DNA of 64,000 bases from Burkholderiales bacterium (GCA_035560005.1 DATMAN010000090.1:1-64000), one strand, 5' to 3'; shown: positions 43,382-52,864, counted from the stretch's first letter. Notes: generated by a model from the sequence alone, not told the origin. Translations and numbers: made by a program.

Positions 43382-44302
43382 ATGGAACTGCGCCACCTGC
43401 GCTACTTCGTGACGGTCGCGGAGGAACTGCACTTCGGGCGCGCGGCCGAGAAGCTGCGGATTTCGCAACCGCCGCTGTCGATGCAGATCCGCGCGCTGGA
43501 AAAGGAGCTGGGCGTGAGCCTCCTGAACCGTACCCAACGCCACGTGTCGCTCACGCAGGCCGGCAATGCGCTTCTCGGAGAAGCCCGTCAGGTTCTGGCG
43601 CGCGTGGAGCAGGCGGTGCTGATCACGCGCCGCGCGGGGCGCGGGGAGATCGGGGAGCTCGTCATCGGGTTCATCAGCGTGGCCGACTACAACGTACTGC
43701 CCATCGTGCTGCGCGAATTCAGGAAGCGCTATCCGATGGTCAACCTCACGCTGCGCGAAGCCACGAGCGACGCGCTGATCGAGGGGCTCGTCAACGGGCG
43801 CATCGATGTGGCTTTCGCGCTGCCGCCCATCGCGGAGCCGGCGCTCGAGTCGGCGGCGATCCTGCGAGAGCCGTTGATCGTTGCGCTCCCGCAGCGCCAT
43901 GCGCTGGCCCGCGGCAGCGGCCGCGTGCCGCTTCCGGCGCTGGCCGGCTCGCCGTTCATCCTGTTTCCGCGGCGAATGGCGCCCGGCCTGTACGACGACA
44001 TCGTGAGCTTCTGCCGCAGCGCCGGCTTCAGCCCGCGCGTGGAGCAGGAGGCGGTGCAGATGCAGACCATCGTCAGCCTGGTGTCCGCGGAGCTGGGCGT
44101 GGCGCTTATCCCGCAGTCGCTGAAGAATCTGCAACGCACCGGCGTGGTGTACAAGGCGCTGCGCGAAGCGGGTCCCCTGACCGAGATCCACCTCGCCTGG
44201 CGGCGCGGCGACGCGCTGCCCGTGCTAAAACTCTTCATCGACCTCGCGCGAACGCTGGCGCCGCACGCGGTATCGAGATCAGGGCGCGCCGGCCGCCGAT
44301 GA
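43382..44302 (+). CDS. LysR-family transcriptional regulator
   Basis: The 306-residue protein begins MELRHLRYFVTVAEELHFGR with the LysR winged helix (ISQPPLSMQIRALEKELGVS LL-type recognition region) and ends in a periplasmic-binding-like effector domain. It resembles the CatR/BenM-like group in its first residues. It overlaps the following tsaE gene by 4 bases (ATGA) and lies divergent from ilvD, which it may regulate. Confidence 0.88.
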   Translation: MELRHLRYFVTVAEELHFGRAAEKLRISQPPLSMQIRALEKELGVSLLNRTQRHVSLTQAGNALLGEARQVLARVEQAVLITRRAGRGEIGELVIGFISVADYNVLPIVLREFRKRYPMVNLTLREATSDALIEGLVNGRIDVAFALPPIAEPALESAAILREPLIVALPQRHALARGSGRVPLPALAGSPFILFPRRMAPGLYDDIVSFCRSAGFSPRVEQEAVQMQTIVSLVSAELGVALIPQSLKNLQRTGVVYKALREAGPLTEIHLAWRRGDALPVLKLFIDLARTLAPHAVSRSGRAGRR

Positions 44303-44763
44303 GCGAATCGTGGCAGTTCTGCCTCGAAGACGAGGACGCCACGCTGGCACTCGGCGCGAAGCTGGCAGGGCTGCTGCAGCCGGGAATGTACATCGCGCTG
44401 CGCGGCGAGCTGGGCAGCGGCAAGACCACGCTCGTGCGCGGCATGCTGCGTGCGCTGGGCCATGACGGACACGTAAAGAGCCCGACCTACGCGCTGGTTG
44501 AAGCGTACGAGGTTTCCGGGCTAAACTTCTATCACTTTGATTTTTATCGGTTCGCCGATCCGCACGAGCTGATCGATGCAGGACTGCGGGAAGCCTTCAA
44601 CGGCACCGCGGTCTGCGTCGTTGAGTGGCCGGAGCGAGCCGAAGGTTTCTTGCCCCGCCCGGATCTCAGCGTGACGCTCCGCGTGTCGGGCCAGGGCCGC
44701 ACGGCGCTGATCGAGGCGCAGTCGGAGATCGGAAAAGATTGCTTACGGCGGTTACAGCCCTGA
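44299..44763 (+). CDS. tsaE: tRNA threonylcarbamoyladenosine biosynthesis ATPase TsaE
   Basis: The 154-residue protein has Walker A GELGSGKTTLVRGML, SPTYALVEAY and the C-terminal VVEWPERA, the TsaE signature. It works with TsaB and TsaD to make the t6A modification on tRNA. It is coupled to the LysR gene by ATGA overlap, and its end overlaps the amiC start. The combination tsaE-amiC is common in proteobacteria. Confidence 0.92.
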   Translation: MSESWQFCLEDEDATLALGAKLAGLLQPGMYIALRGELGSGKTTLVRGMLRALGHDGHVKSPTYALVEAYEVSGLNFYHFDFYRFADPHELIDAGLREAFNGTAVCVVEWPERAEGFLPRPDLSVTLRVSGQGRTALIEAQSEIGKDCLRRLQP

Positions 44764-46031
44764 AAACCAGAACGCAAAATCTCTCGCTGAGCCGGTGGCT
44801 TCGCGGCGTCGTGGGCGCGGCCTTGCTCGTGCCGCTCTCCCAGGCCCTTGCGGGCACCCCGATCACTGCGGCGCGCCTGTGGCCCGGACCGGAGTACACG
44901 CGGCTGACGATCGAGAGTCCCTCGCCCCTGACCTACAACGCCTTCTCGATCACCGCGCCGGAGCGCCTGGTACTCGATCTGGAAGGCATCGAACCCAGTC
45001 CGGCGCTCGACGAACTCCCAGCGCGGGTGTCCGCCGACGATCCGTTCGTCGCTTCCATCCGGTTGGGACGCTACAAGCCCGGCGTGGTGCGCATCGTGCT
45101 GGACCTCAAGCAATCGGCCAATCCGCAACTGTTCGTGCTCAAACCGGTCGGCGACTACGGGCACCGGCTGGTGCTCGATGTGTATCCCACCGTGCCGGTC
45201 GATCCGATCTTGGCCTTGCTGCGCGAGCAGGAGGCCGCTCGGGCGACACCGCAACCGCCGCCGGGGGGCGCTGCGGGCCGGCCAAGGGCGCCAGAGCCCC
45301 CGGCACAGCAGATGTTGCGCCTCGTGACGGTCGCCATAGACGCGGGACACGGCGGCGAGGATCCTGGTGCCAAAGGACGCCGCGGCACCTACGAAAAGCA
45401 CATCACGCTTGCGATCGCGCGCAAGCTCAAGACACTGGTCGATGCCGAGCCGGGCATGCGCGGCGTGCTGATTCGCGACGGCGACTACTTCGTCGCACTC
45501 GCCGAGCGCGTACAGAAAGCGCGCAAGGTGCAGGCGGACCTCTTCGTTTCGATTCACGCCGACGCTTATATCAAGCCGCACGCACGCGGATCCTCGGTGT
45601 TCGCGCTGTCCGAGCGCGGCGCGACCTCTGCCGCGGCCAACTGGCTGGCGAAAAAGGAAAACGAGGCAGACCTGATCGGCGGCGTGAACATCGACGTGGA
45701 AGACGTGACGCTGAAACAGGTACTCATCGACCTGTCCCAGACAGCGACGATCAACGACAGCCTGAAACTCGGGCGCGCGGTGCTGGGCGAACTGGGTGAC
45801 GTGAACGACCTGCACAAGGCGCACGTCGAGCAGGCAGGGTTCGCTGTGCTCAAGGCGCCCGACATTCCTTCAATCCTGGTGGAGACGGCGTTCCTGACCA
45901 ATCCGGAGGAAGAACTCAAACTGCGCGACGAAAAGTACCAGGACAAGCTCGCGGCCGCGATCTTCGCGGGCATCAAGAAGTACTTCGCCGCCAATCCGCC
46001 AGTGGTGAGGAACAAGCTGGTGCAGAATTGA
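44739..46031 (+). CDS. amiC: N-acetylmuramoyl-L-alanine amidase (AmiC-like)
   Basis: The 430-residue protein has a signal region, LSRWLRGVVGAALLVPLSQA, an AMIN domain (about 40-155), a Pro/Ala linker, and an Amidase_3 domain with zinc ligands in DAGHGGEDPGA, YEKHIT and SIHADAY, plus catalytic glutamate in LVETAFLTN. It cuts septal peptidoglycan in the periplasm. I chose the TTG at 44739, with GGAGA 9 bases upstream and 25 bases overlapping tsaE, because no ATG occurs in frame near the N terminus. Confidence 0.9.
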   Translation: MLTAVTALKTRTQNLSLSRWLRGVVGAALLVPLSQALAGTPITAARLWPGPEYTRLTIESPSPLTYNAFSITAPERLVLDLEGIEPSPALDELPARVSADDPFVASIRLGRYKPGVVRIVLDLKQSANPQLFVLKPVGDYGHRLVLDVYPTVPVDPILALLREQEAARATPQPPPGGAAGRPRAPEPPAQQMLRLVTVAIDAGHGGEDPGAKGRRGTYEKHITLAIARKLKTLVDAEPGMRGVLIRDGDYFVALAERVQKARKVQADLFVSIHADAYIKPHARGSSVFALSERGATSAAANWLAKKENEADLIGGVNIDVEDVTLKQVLIDLSQTATINDSLKLGRAVLGELGDVNDLHKAHVEQAGFAVLKAPDIPSILVETAFLTNPEEELKLRDEKYQDKLAAAIFAGIKKYFAANPPVVRNKLVQN

Positions 46032-46240
46032 ATGCGGTCGGCAGCCGCGCCGGGCGCTCGGCACGACAAAGCCCGACAAGCTAACCAGGGGGACAGGCAG
46101 TCTCGGCAGGCAGTGTCCGGATGTCCGGCTGTGGCGGTGTCCTGGGCGACTGGGTGGCAAGAGTTGCTCTTGCCTTTCCTCCTTGTTCTTCGCATTGAGA
46201 CACTGGTGCCGGCCTTGGTCCGGCCTCCTCGGCGCTGCCG

Positions 46241-46810
46241 GTGAAATCGATCGTCGGAATCCTCCTGGCCGCCGGAAGCGGCTCGCGTTTTGGCGGCGAC
46301 AAGCTCCTCGCGTCGCTTCCTGATGGTCGTGCGGTGGGACTCGCCGCCTACCGCAACCTGAGGATGGCGCTCGACGACGTGCGGGTCGTGGTACGCGCGC
46401 GCGATGCGAAGCTGCGCGCGATGTTCGAACAGGAAGGCGCCGCGATCGTCGAGTGCGCGGATGCACAGCTCGGCATGTCGCGCAGCCTTGTGGCCGGCGT
46501 GCGCTCCGCGCGTAGTGGCGATGGCTGGGTGATCGCGCTTGGCGACATGCCGTTCGTGAAGCCCGCGACAGCACGCCGGATCGCCGAGACTATTCTGCAT
46601 GGCGCACCGATCGCACTGCCCTCATATCGCGGCGAGCGAGGCCAGCCAGTGGCGTTTTCCAGCCGATTGAAGGAGGAGCTGCTCGCGATCAGCGGTGACG
46701 AGGGCGCGCGCTCGGTCGTTCAACGGCATTGGGCGCAGGTGAAGATCGTCGAGTGCGACGATCCCGGCGTCCTGCGCGACATCGACGTCCCCGAGGATCT
46801 GCGGGAATAG
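46241..46810 (+). CDS. MobA-like nucleotidyltransferase (MocA-type)
   Basis: The 189-residue protein has the nucleotidyltransferase start GILLAAGSGSRFGGDKLL, the metal-binding GDMPFVKP and PSYRGERGQPVAFS, matching molybdopterin cytidylyltransferase/MobA relatives. It may finish a molybdenum cofactor, but no molybdoenzyme is nearby. The start is GTG at 46241. Confidence 0.82.
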   Translation: MKSIVGILLAAGSGSRFGGDKLLASLPDGRAVGLAAYRNLRMALDDVRVVVRARDAKLRAMFEQEGAAIVECADAQLGMSRSLVAGVRSARSGDGWVIALGDMPFVKPATARRIAETILHGAPIALPSYRGERGQPVAFSSRLKEELLAISGDEGARSVVQRHWAQVKIVECDDPGVLRDIDVPEDLRE

Positions 46811-46862
46811 GTATACGACGCGGGTGCCCGGGGCTTTTTCTTGAGCGTTGTCGCGGGAACGC

Positions 46863-49739
46863 TCAAGGACGCAGGACGACGGCGCGCAGGTTGCCGGTGA
46901 CGTTGAGGCTGTTCTGCAGCCGCTGGGCCTGCGAGCGCAGTTCGACGTGGACCCGACCGCTGACGTCCTGATCGGGCGCGATGTCGAAGCTGCCGCTGGC
47001 ATTGAGGATGCCGGCGGCGAGGCGGACGTTGCGGTACTGATAGCGGCCGTTGGCGATCAACAGCGACCCGGACAGCTCTTCGAACTTGGTCGACCCGCCC
47101 TGCGTACCCTGCCGTCCCACCTGCAGCGCCCGCACGAGGTCGACCCCGTCCAGGTTACCGCGGCGCACGAGGAAGCTCGTCTCTACGCGTGGCGCATCGA
47201 ACAGGATGGCCAGGCGATCGGATTGCAGCGCGAAGCGACCCTTGCCTTCGGCTTCTCCGGAGCTGCGCGCGTCCTTGGTGAACGCCGCGAGCAGCGACTC
47301 GGTCTGGATCCGGGCGAACTCGAAATCGCCATCGGCGCGCCAGCCACCGCTCCACGATACCCGGGCGCTGCCCTTGACCGCGCCGCCGTACAACCGGGCA
47401 TCGAATTCCGCGAGCTCAAGCGCTTCTGTGCTCGCCACACCTTTCGCCGCGAAATCCGTGAACTCCACCGGCGGACCGATCGGCGGCGTCCATCCCTTGC
47501 CCGAAATCGAGACGTCCATCCGGCCGTCTTTCGGCACGATCTCGACCGTGAGCTTGTTGTCCACGGTGGCGATGTCGGTCCTCGCGATGGTTCCGTCCGG
47601 CCTCAACTGCATGTGGACGTTGAGTGCAGGCAAGGCAATGTCGCGCATGCCCACCTTCGCGCCGCGCAATACCAGCCGACCGATCTGCACCGACTTGTCC
47701 GCCAGTGCCGCATCCAGCCAGCCGGGCAGACGCTGCAGGACTTGCTCCTCCATGTTGACGCCCTCGACCTCGACCTCCCGGACGACCTTGACCTCGCCAA
47801 ACAGCGAAGCGAGTTCTGGTGAGAGGCGCACCTTCGCGATCTTGACGTCCTGGGTGGTCCCTATGGCCACGCTTTCCAGGGTCAGATCGAATCCGGACAG
47901 GGCGGACATTCGCACCGACTGGATCGAGACCGGTTCCTTGATGTGCCCGGAGGCCAGTTTTTCGATCGCCGGAATGTAGCCGCTCAGCGGCATGAACTCG
48001 ATGACCGCCAGCGCCAGTCCGATCACGATCGCCAGGCCGATCGCCACGCCCTTGAAGCGGTCGATCGGCGAACGGACCTTGCCTTGTCTTTTCAGCGCCT
48101 CGAGCTCGCGGCGCTTGCGTTCGGCTTCCTCGGCTGCCTTGCGCTTGCGCGCCAGCTCTTCCTCCCGCGCCCGCCGGTCAGCCTCGATCCTGGCTTCCTC
48201 GGCGCGCCGCTTTTCCTCCGCTTCGCGCTTCTTGCGCTCCTCTTCTTCCTGGATCTTGCGCTGGTATTCCTCCTCGCGCCGGCGCTCGCGTGCCCGGCGC
48301 TCTTCTTCCTCGCGCTGCATGCGGGCGCGGATTTCGGCCTCTTCCGCCGCACGCCGCTCGGCCTCGAGCCGCGCCTCTTCTTCGCGCTGCGCACGCTCCA
48401 TGGCGAGCCGCGCCTGCTCGGCCTCGAACTGCTGGCGCGCCTCCTCTTCCGCGCGCTTGCGCAGAGCTTCCTGCTGGCGCTCGAACTCCGCCATGAAATC
48501 GACGCTTGCCGGTTCGCCCACCGGCGGCAGATCGATCTCTTGCACTTCCACGGCGGGGAACGGCACGTCTTCTTCCCGCCGCCTGCGCTCCTCTTCGTGC
48601 CGGCGGGCATCCTCCTCGGCCCGGCGACGATCTTCTTCTGCGCGACGGCGATCTTCTTCCCGGCGTCGCGCTTCCTCTTCCTCGCGGCGCCTGCGCTCCT
48701 CTTCTTCCCTGCGGCGTCGTTCCTCCTCTTCGCGCCGCCTGCGCTCTTCTTCTTCTCGGCGCAGGCGCTCCTCTTCCTCGCGGCGCTTGCGCTCTTCCTC
48801 TTCCCGCCTTCTGCGTTCCTCCTCTTCGCGCCGTTTGCGTTCTTCTTCCTCGCGGCGCATACGCTCTTCCTCCTCGCGTCTGCGTCGCTCCTCCTCTTCG
48901 CGCTTCCTGCGTTCTTCTTCCTCGCGGCGCTTGCGTTCGGCTTCTTCGCGCTGCTTGCGTGCCTGCTCCTCGCGCCTGCGGCGCTCCTCCTCTTCGCGCC
49001 GCCTGCGCTCTTCTTCCTCGCGGCGGCGGCGATCGTCCTCTTCCCGCTTCTTGCGCTCGACCTCGTCTCTCGCGGCCTGCTCGGCGGCCTCCCGCGCTTT
49101 GCGCTCGGCCTCTTCCTTGGCCTTCGCCTCCAGCGCCTTGCGTTCGGCTTCGAGGACCTTGGACAGATCGCGCGTGGTCCTGGCCATCTCTTCGGCTTGG
49201 CGCCGGGCCTTGCGTTCCGTTTCCTCCCGCATCTTGAGCGCGGCCGCCTCCTTCGCCTTGCGCTCGGCCTCGATCTTTGCCAGCCTGGCCGCTTCCTCGC
49301 GCGCGGCCTGCGCGGCGGCTTCCTTCTTCTTGCGCTCTTCTTCCTCCCGTTTGCGCCGGGCTTCGGCCTCGGCTCTCATGCGCTCGGCTTCCTCGCGCGC
49401 GCGCATCTCGGTCAGACTGCTCTGGTAGATCTTCTTGCCAGGAGGAAGCGACTGGGTGAAGTCCAGATCGTCGACGTAGGAGGTGTCGGCCGGCGGGACG
49501 GTGCTGATGCCGCCGGAGAGCGCGGCGAATTCCTTGATGTAGCCGCCCTCCTCAAGCTGCCGAATGCAGCGCGAGACTTCCGCGTCGGACAGCTTGGCTT
49601 TGACGGCGAGGTCGGCGACGCTGGATTTGCCGTCGATCAGCGTGAGGACCCGGACCAGCTCGCGCGAAAGCTTGCCGCCCTTGTTCTTGATCTCCAAGAC
49701 TCCTTTTCCGGTCTTGGAGTAGATCGTCTTCAGGTCCAT
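46863..49739 (-). CDS. AsmA-like membrane protein with long ER/K-type charged helix and N-terminal winged-helix domain
   Basis: This 958-residue protein has four parts. Residues 1-75 look like a winged helix (VLTLIDGKSSVADLAVKAKL, SDAEVSRCIRQLEEGGYIKE). Residues about 107-390 are almost purely E, R, K and A; inside, 240-358 repeats an 8-residue unit of the E4R4 type, matching the ER/K motif of single alpha-helices. A Pro-rich break (391-416, VPFPAVEVQ, DLPPVGEP) precedes a second charged helix (417-556). A single membrane helix lies at 564-585 (GVAIGLAIVIGLALAVIEF). The rest (to 958) has AsmA-like features in its C terminus (GNASGS-type strand repeats, LSGSLLIANGRYQYRN, SFDIAPDQDVSGRVHVELRS). 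Topology: cytoplasmic N terminus, periplasmic AsmA-like part. No exact relative is recalled; function unknown. Confidence 0.8.
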   Translation of the reverse strand: MDLKTIYSKTGKGVLEIKNKGGKLSRELVRVLTLIDGKSSVADLAVKAKLSDAEVSRCIRQLEEGGYIKEFAALSGGISTVPPADTSYVDDLDFTQSLPPGKKIYQSSLTEMRAREEAERMRAEAEARRKREEEERKKKEAAAQAAREEAARLAKIEAERKAKEAAALKMREETERKARRQAEEMARTTRDLSKVLEAERKALEAKAKEEAERKAREAAEQAARDEVERKKREEDDRRRREEEERRRREEEERRRREEQARKQREEAERKRREEEERRKREEEERRRREEEERMRREEEERKRREEEERRRREEEERKRREEEERLRREEEERRRREEEERRRREEEERRRREEEEARRREEDRRRAEEDRRRAEEDARRHEEERRRREEDVPFPAVEVQEIDLPPVGEPASVDFMAEFERQQEALRKRAEEEARQQFEAEQARLAMERAQREEEARLEAERRAAEEAEIRARMQREEEERRARERRREEEYQRKIQEEEERKKREAEEKRRAEEARIEADRRAREEELARKRKAAEEAERKRRELEALKRQGKVRSPIDRFKGVAIGLAIVIGLALAVIEFMPLSGYIPAIEKLASGHIKEPVSIQSVRMSALSGFDLTLESVAIGTTQDVKIAKVRLSPELASLFGEVKVVREVEVEGVNMEEQVLQRLPGWLDAALADKSVQIGRLVLRGAKVGMRDIALPALNVHMQLRPDGTIARTDIATVDNKLTVEIVPKDGRMDVSISGKGWTPPIGPPVEFTDFAAKGVASTEALELAEFDARLYGGAVKGSARVSWSGGWRADGDFEFARIQTESLLAAFTKDARSSGEAEGKGRFALQSDRLAILFDAPRVETSFLVRRGNLDGVDLVRALQVGRQGTQGGSTKFEELSGSLLIANGRYQYRNVRLAAGILNASGSFDIAPDQDVSGRVHVELRSQAQRLQNSLNVTGNLRAVVLRP
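48666..49022 (-). repeat. 24-base tandem repeat encoding E4R4-type units
   Basis: Within the AsmA-like gene the reverse strand repeats a 24-base unit with the sense REEEERRR (variants REEEERKR, REEEERMR, REEEERLR), about fifteen units. The nucleotide copies differ from each other at many third positions, so length variation between strains is possible but the units are not identical. Confidence 0.8.
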
Positions 49740-49955
49740 CTCGCCGTTAGTCGACTCCCGACTGGGATGCCCTCAATGGTTTGGCGGGCCGCGCTCGCGG
49801 GCGCGGTGAACAGCGGGGCCCTTTTCCCTCGACAGGCCGTGCGGGCAAAGCCCTCGAGGTTCGTGCAACGCGGCAGCGCTTCCCGGAACCGGACGGCCTA
49901 TTATAGGCTGCGGATGAGGCCGGCCGCGCAATTCCTGCCGTGGCCGGCCGCAAGA
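49740..49955. other. Gap between the AsmA-like gene and pntB; no gene
   Basis: The 216 bases hold no gene. A TATAAT on the reverse strand (49905 down to 49900) could serve the AsmA-like gene as a -10; no -35 is convincing. Confidence 0.35.
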
Positions 49956-51335
49956 TCAGATGGCCTTGAAGATGTCCTCGACGACCTTCTTGGCGTCGCC
50001 GAACACCATCATGGTCTTGTCCATGTAAAACAGGTCGTTGTCCAGGCCGGCGTAGCCCGTGGCCATCGAGCGCTTGACCACCAGCACGGTGCGCGCTTTG
50101 TGCACCTCCAGGATCGGCATGCCGTAAATCGGACTGCCCGGCACATTGGCGGCGGGATTGACCACGTCGTTGGCACCCAGCACCAGCACCACGTCGGTGG
50201 TCGAGAAGTCGTTGTTGATCTCCTCCATCTCGAACACCTGGTCGTAGGGGATCTCGGCCTCGGCCAGCAGAACGTTCATGTGCCCCGGCATGCGGCCGGC
50301 TACCGGGTGGATGGCGTAGCGCACGTTGACGCCCTTCTCGCGCAGCTTGTCCGCCATTTCCTTCACCGCGTGCTGCGCGCGCGCCACCGCCAGCCCGTAG
50401 CCCGGAACGATGATGACCGATTCGGCGTTGGACAGCAGGAAGGCGGCGTCTTCCGGGCTGCCGCTCTTGTAGTTCTTCTGCTTGCCGGCGTCCGCGCTCT
50501 CCGCGCCCGTGGCGCCGAAGCCGCCGAGAATCACGTTGAAGAACGAGCGGTTCATCGCCTTGCACATGATGTAGGACAGAATCGCGCCCGAGCTGCCTAC
50601 CAGCGAGCCGGAGATGATGAGCATCGTGTTGTTGAGCGAAAACCCGATGCCCGCCGCGGCCCAGCCGGAATAGCTGTTGAGCATCGAGATGACCACCGGC
50701 ATGTCGGCCCCACCGATGGGAATGATGATGAGCACACCCAGCACGAAGGCGATGGCGGTCATGACGACGAAGGGCAACCAGCTTTGCTCGACCACGAAGG
50801 CCACCCCGAACAGGATCATCACCACCGCGAGCGCGAGATTCAGCCAGTGCTGACCTTGGAAAACCACCGGCGCGGATCCGATCTTGCCGGAGAGCTTGCC
50901 GAAGGCGATCACCGAGCCGCTGAAAGTGATGGCGCCGACGAAGGTGCCGATGAACAGCTCCAGGCGGTTGCCGCGCGGAATCGTTCCTTCCGCCGTCACG
51001 ATGCCGTAGGCATCGGGGTCATGCACCGCGGCGATGGCGATCAGCACGGCGGCCAGGCCGACCAGCGAATGCATCGCCGCCACCAGCTCGGGCATCTGCG
51101 TCATCTGGATGCGGCGCGCCACGATCGCACCCACGGTGCCTCCCGCCGCAATCCCCAGCACGATAAGCAGCCAATTCGTGGTCAGCGTGAGCGTGGTCAG
51201 TACGGCGAGCGCCATGCCCACGATGCCGAACAGGTTGCCGCGGCGGGCTGTCGTCGGAGAACTCAACCCTTTGAGCGAAAGGATGAAGAACACCGAGGCG
51301 ACGAGGTAGGCGAGGGCGACTTGATTGGCGGACAT
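49956..51335 (-). CDS. pntB: NAD(P) transhydrogenase subunit beta
   Basis: The 459-residue protein has nine or so membrane segments followed by a soluble NADP-binding domain with VIIVPGYGLAVARAQHAVKE, PVAGRMPGHMNVLLAEA and GANDVVNPAA. It is the beta subunit of the proton-translocating transhydrogenase that transfers hydride between NADH and NADP+ using proton-motive force. It is the last gene of the three-gene set pntAA-pntAB-pntB. Confidence 0.93.
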   Translation of the reverse strand: MSANQVALAYLVASVFFILSLKGLSSPTTARRGNLFGIVGMALAVLTTLTLTTNWLLIVLGIAAGGTVGAIVARRIQMTQMPELVAAMHSLVGLAAVLIAIAAVHDPDAYGIVTAEGTIPRGNRLELFIGTFVGAITFSGSVIAFGKLSGKIGSAPVVFQGQHWLNLALAVVMILFGVAFVVEQSWLPFVVMTAIAFVLGVLIIIPIGGADMPVVISMLNSYSGWAAAGIGFSLNNTMLIISGSLVGSSGAILSYIMCKAMNRSFFNVILGGFGATGAESADAGKQKNYKSGSPEDAAFLLSNAESVIIVPGYGLAVARAQHAVKEMADKLREKGVNVRYAIHPVAGRMPGHMNVLLAEAEIPYDQVFEMEEINNDFSTTDVVLVLGANDVVNPAANVPGSPIYGMPILEVHKARTVLVVKRSMATGYAGLDNDLFYMDKTMMVFGDAKKVVEDIFKAI

Positions 51336-51375
51336 GGACGGTTCCTGGTGCCGGAGAGCGGAAGGACGGCGGCGC

Positions 51376-51693
51376 TCAGCGGCCCTTCTTGTCTCCTTTG
51401 GACTGTTTCGTCCTGAACATCTCCAGCATGCGCTGAGTGACAAGGAAGCCGCCGAACACGTTCACGCTCGCGAGCACCACCGCGGCAAAGCCCAGCGCGG
51501 TGCCCCAGTCGATCGGTTGCGGCCCGGCCGCAAGCATCGCGCCGACGATGATGATTCCCGAGATCGCGTTGGTCACCGACATCAGTGGCGTATGCAGCGC
51601 GGGAGTCACGTTCCACACCACGTGATAGCCGACGAAGATCGCCAGTACGAACACCGTCAGGTTCACCATGATCGGGTCGATCGCTTCAGTCAT
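51376..51693 (-). CDS. pntAB: NAD(P) transhydrogenase subunit alpha, membrane part
   Basis: The 105-residue protein has three hydrophobic segments and [20 protein letters not shown], the membrane part of the alpha subunit. In E. coli this is fused to the soluble part; here it is a separate gene, the split arrangement seen in other bacteria. It is 40 bases upstream of pntB. Confidence 0.93.
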   Translation of the reverse strand: MTEAIDPIMVNLTVFVLAIFVGYHVVWNVTPALHTPLMSVTNAISGIIIVGAMLAAGPQPIDWGTALGFAAVVLASVNVFGGFLVTQRMLEMFRTKQSKGDKKGR

Positions 51694-51736
51694 CTCTTCC
51701 CCCTCCGTAACGCGAAAGACGCCCGGCTACGCGCCC

Positions 51737-52864
51737 TCATTGTTGCCTGGCAAGCTGTCCATCGATGCAGGCTAACGAGCCCGCCACGATTTCGTCCTGC
51801 CGGTTGATGCTGAATTTGCCGGTCTTCTGGTCGAGCAGCAGCGCCAAAAAGTTCAGCAGGTTGCGCGCGTACAGCGCGCTGGCGTCGGCGGCGACGAGCG
51901 CCGGCAGATTGGTGAACCCGACGATGTGCACGCCGTGCTTGACCACCACCTTGTCGGGCTCCGACAGCGGACAGTTGCCGCCCTGCTCCACGGCCATGTC
52001 CACGATGACCGAACCCGGCTTCATGCTCTTGACCATCTCCTCGGTCACCAGCACCGGCGCCGGACGTCCCGGGATGAGGGCGGTGGTGATGACGATGTCC
52101 GCCTGCCTGATGCGCTCGGCGATCAGGGCCGCCTGGCGCCTGCGGTAGTCCTCGCCCATGTCGCGTGCATAGCCGCCCTGCCCCTTGGCCAGCTCCTGCT
52201 CCGCTTCGGTGAGCGGGACTTCGATGAACTTTGCGCCCAGAGATTCGACCTGCTCCTTGGTTTCGGGACGCACGTCGGTTGCCTCGACCACCGCACCGAG
52301 GCGCTTGGCGGTAGCGATCGCCTGCAGTCCAGCCACGCCCACTCCCATCACGATCACGCGCGCGGCCTTCACCGTGCCGGCCGCGGTCATCAGCATCGGC
52401 ATCATCCGCTGGTAAGTGTTGGCCGCGATCAGCACCGCCTTGTAGCCGCCGACATTGGCTTGCGAAGAGAGCGCGTCCATCGACTGCGCCCGCGAAATGC
52501 GCGGCAGCCATTCCAAGGCGAAGGCCGTGACGCCCTGGCGTGCCAGGGCCAGCAGATTCTCGGTCCGGTGCGGCTGCAGCAACCCGATCACGACCTGCCC
52601 TTTGCGCAGCCAATGCAGCTCCGAAGGCTCCGGGCCGCGCACTTTCAGGATCAGCTCCGCCCGGTCGTATACCTCGGCTGCCGCTTGAACCAGCGTGGCC
52701 CCCGCAGCTTCGAACTCCGCGTCGGGAATCGAGCAGCCACGGCCCGCTCCGGTCTGCACCAGCACCTGGTTGACACCGCCGACCGACAGCTTCCTGACCG
52801 TTTCGGGGGTCGCGGCCACCCGCGTTTCACCCGCGCGTGTTTCCGCCGGAACGCCGATGAGCAT
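51737..52864 (-). CDS. pntAA: NAD(P) transhydrogenase subunit alpha, soluble part
   Basis: The 375-residue protein is the NAD(H)-binding soluble alpha part, with MLIGVPAETRAGETRVAATP, the Rossmann GVGVAGLQAIATAKRLGAVV and RPAPVLVTEEMVKSMKPGSV. It starts the three-gene transhydrogenase operon (44 bases before pntAB). Confidence 0.93.
   Translation of the reverse strand: MLIGVPAETRAGETRVAATPETVRKLSVGGVNQVLVQTGAGRGCSIPDAEFEAAGATLVQAAAEVYDRAELILKVRGPEPSELHWLRKGQVVIGLLQPHRTENLLALARQGVTAFALEWLPRISRAQSMDALSSQANVGGYKAVLIAANTYQRMMPMLMTAAGTVKAARVIVMGVGVAGLQAIATAKRLGAVVEATDVRPETKEQVESLGAKFIEVPLTEAEQELAKGQGGYARDMGEDYRRRQAALIAERIRQADIVITTALIPGRPAPVLVTEEMVKSMKPGSVIVDMAVEQGGNCPLSEPDKVVVKHGVHIVGFTNLPALVAADASALYARNLLNFLALLLDQKTGKFSINRQDEIVAGSLACIDGQLARQQ

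Noticed and set aside
46032-46244. 70-codon frame just after amiC
   Set aside because: No ribosome-binding site, arginine and proline-rich composition and no family match.
48570-49049. CRISPR-like or tandem satellite reading of the repeated DNA
   Set aside because: The units are directly adjacent with no spacers and keep reading frame; it is a coding repeat.
47943-51416. Forward frame of 1157 codons opposite the AsmA-like and pntB genes
   Set aside because: It is antisense to the E/R-rich repeat and reads Leu/Phe-rich or Ser/Arg-rich; the reverse frame has recognisable domains and pntB is certain.
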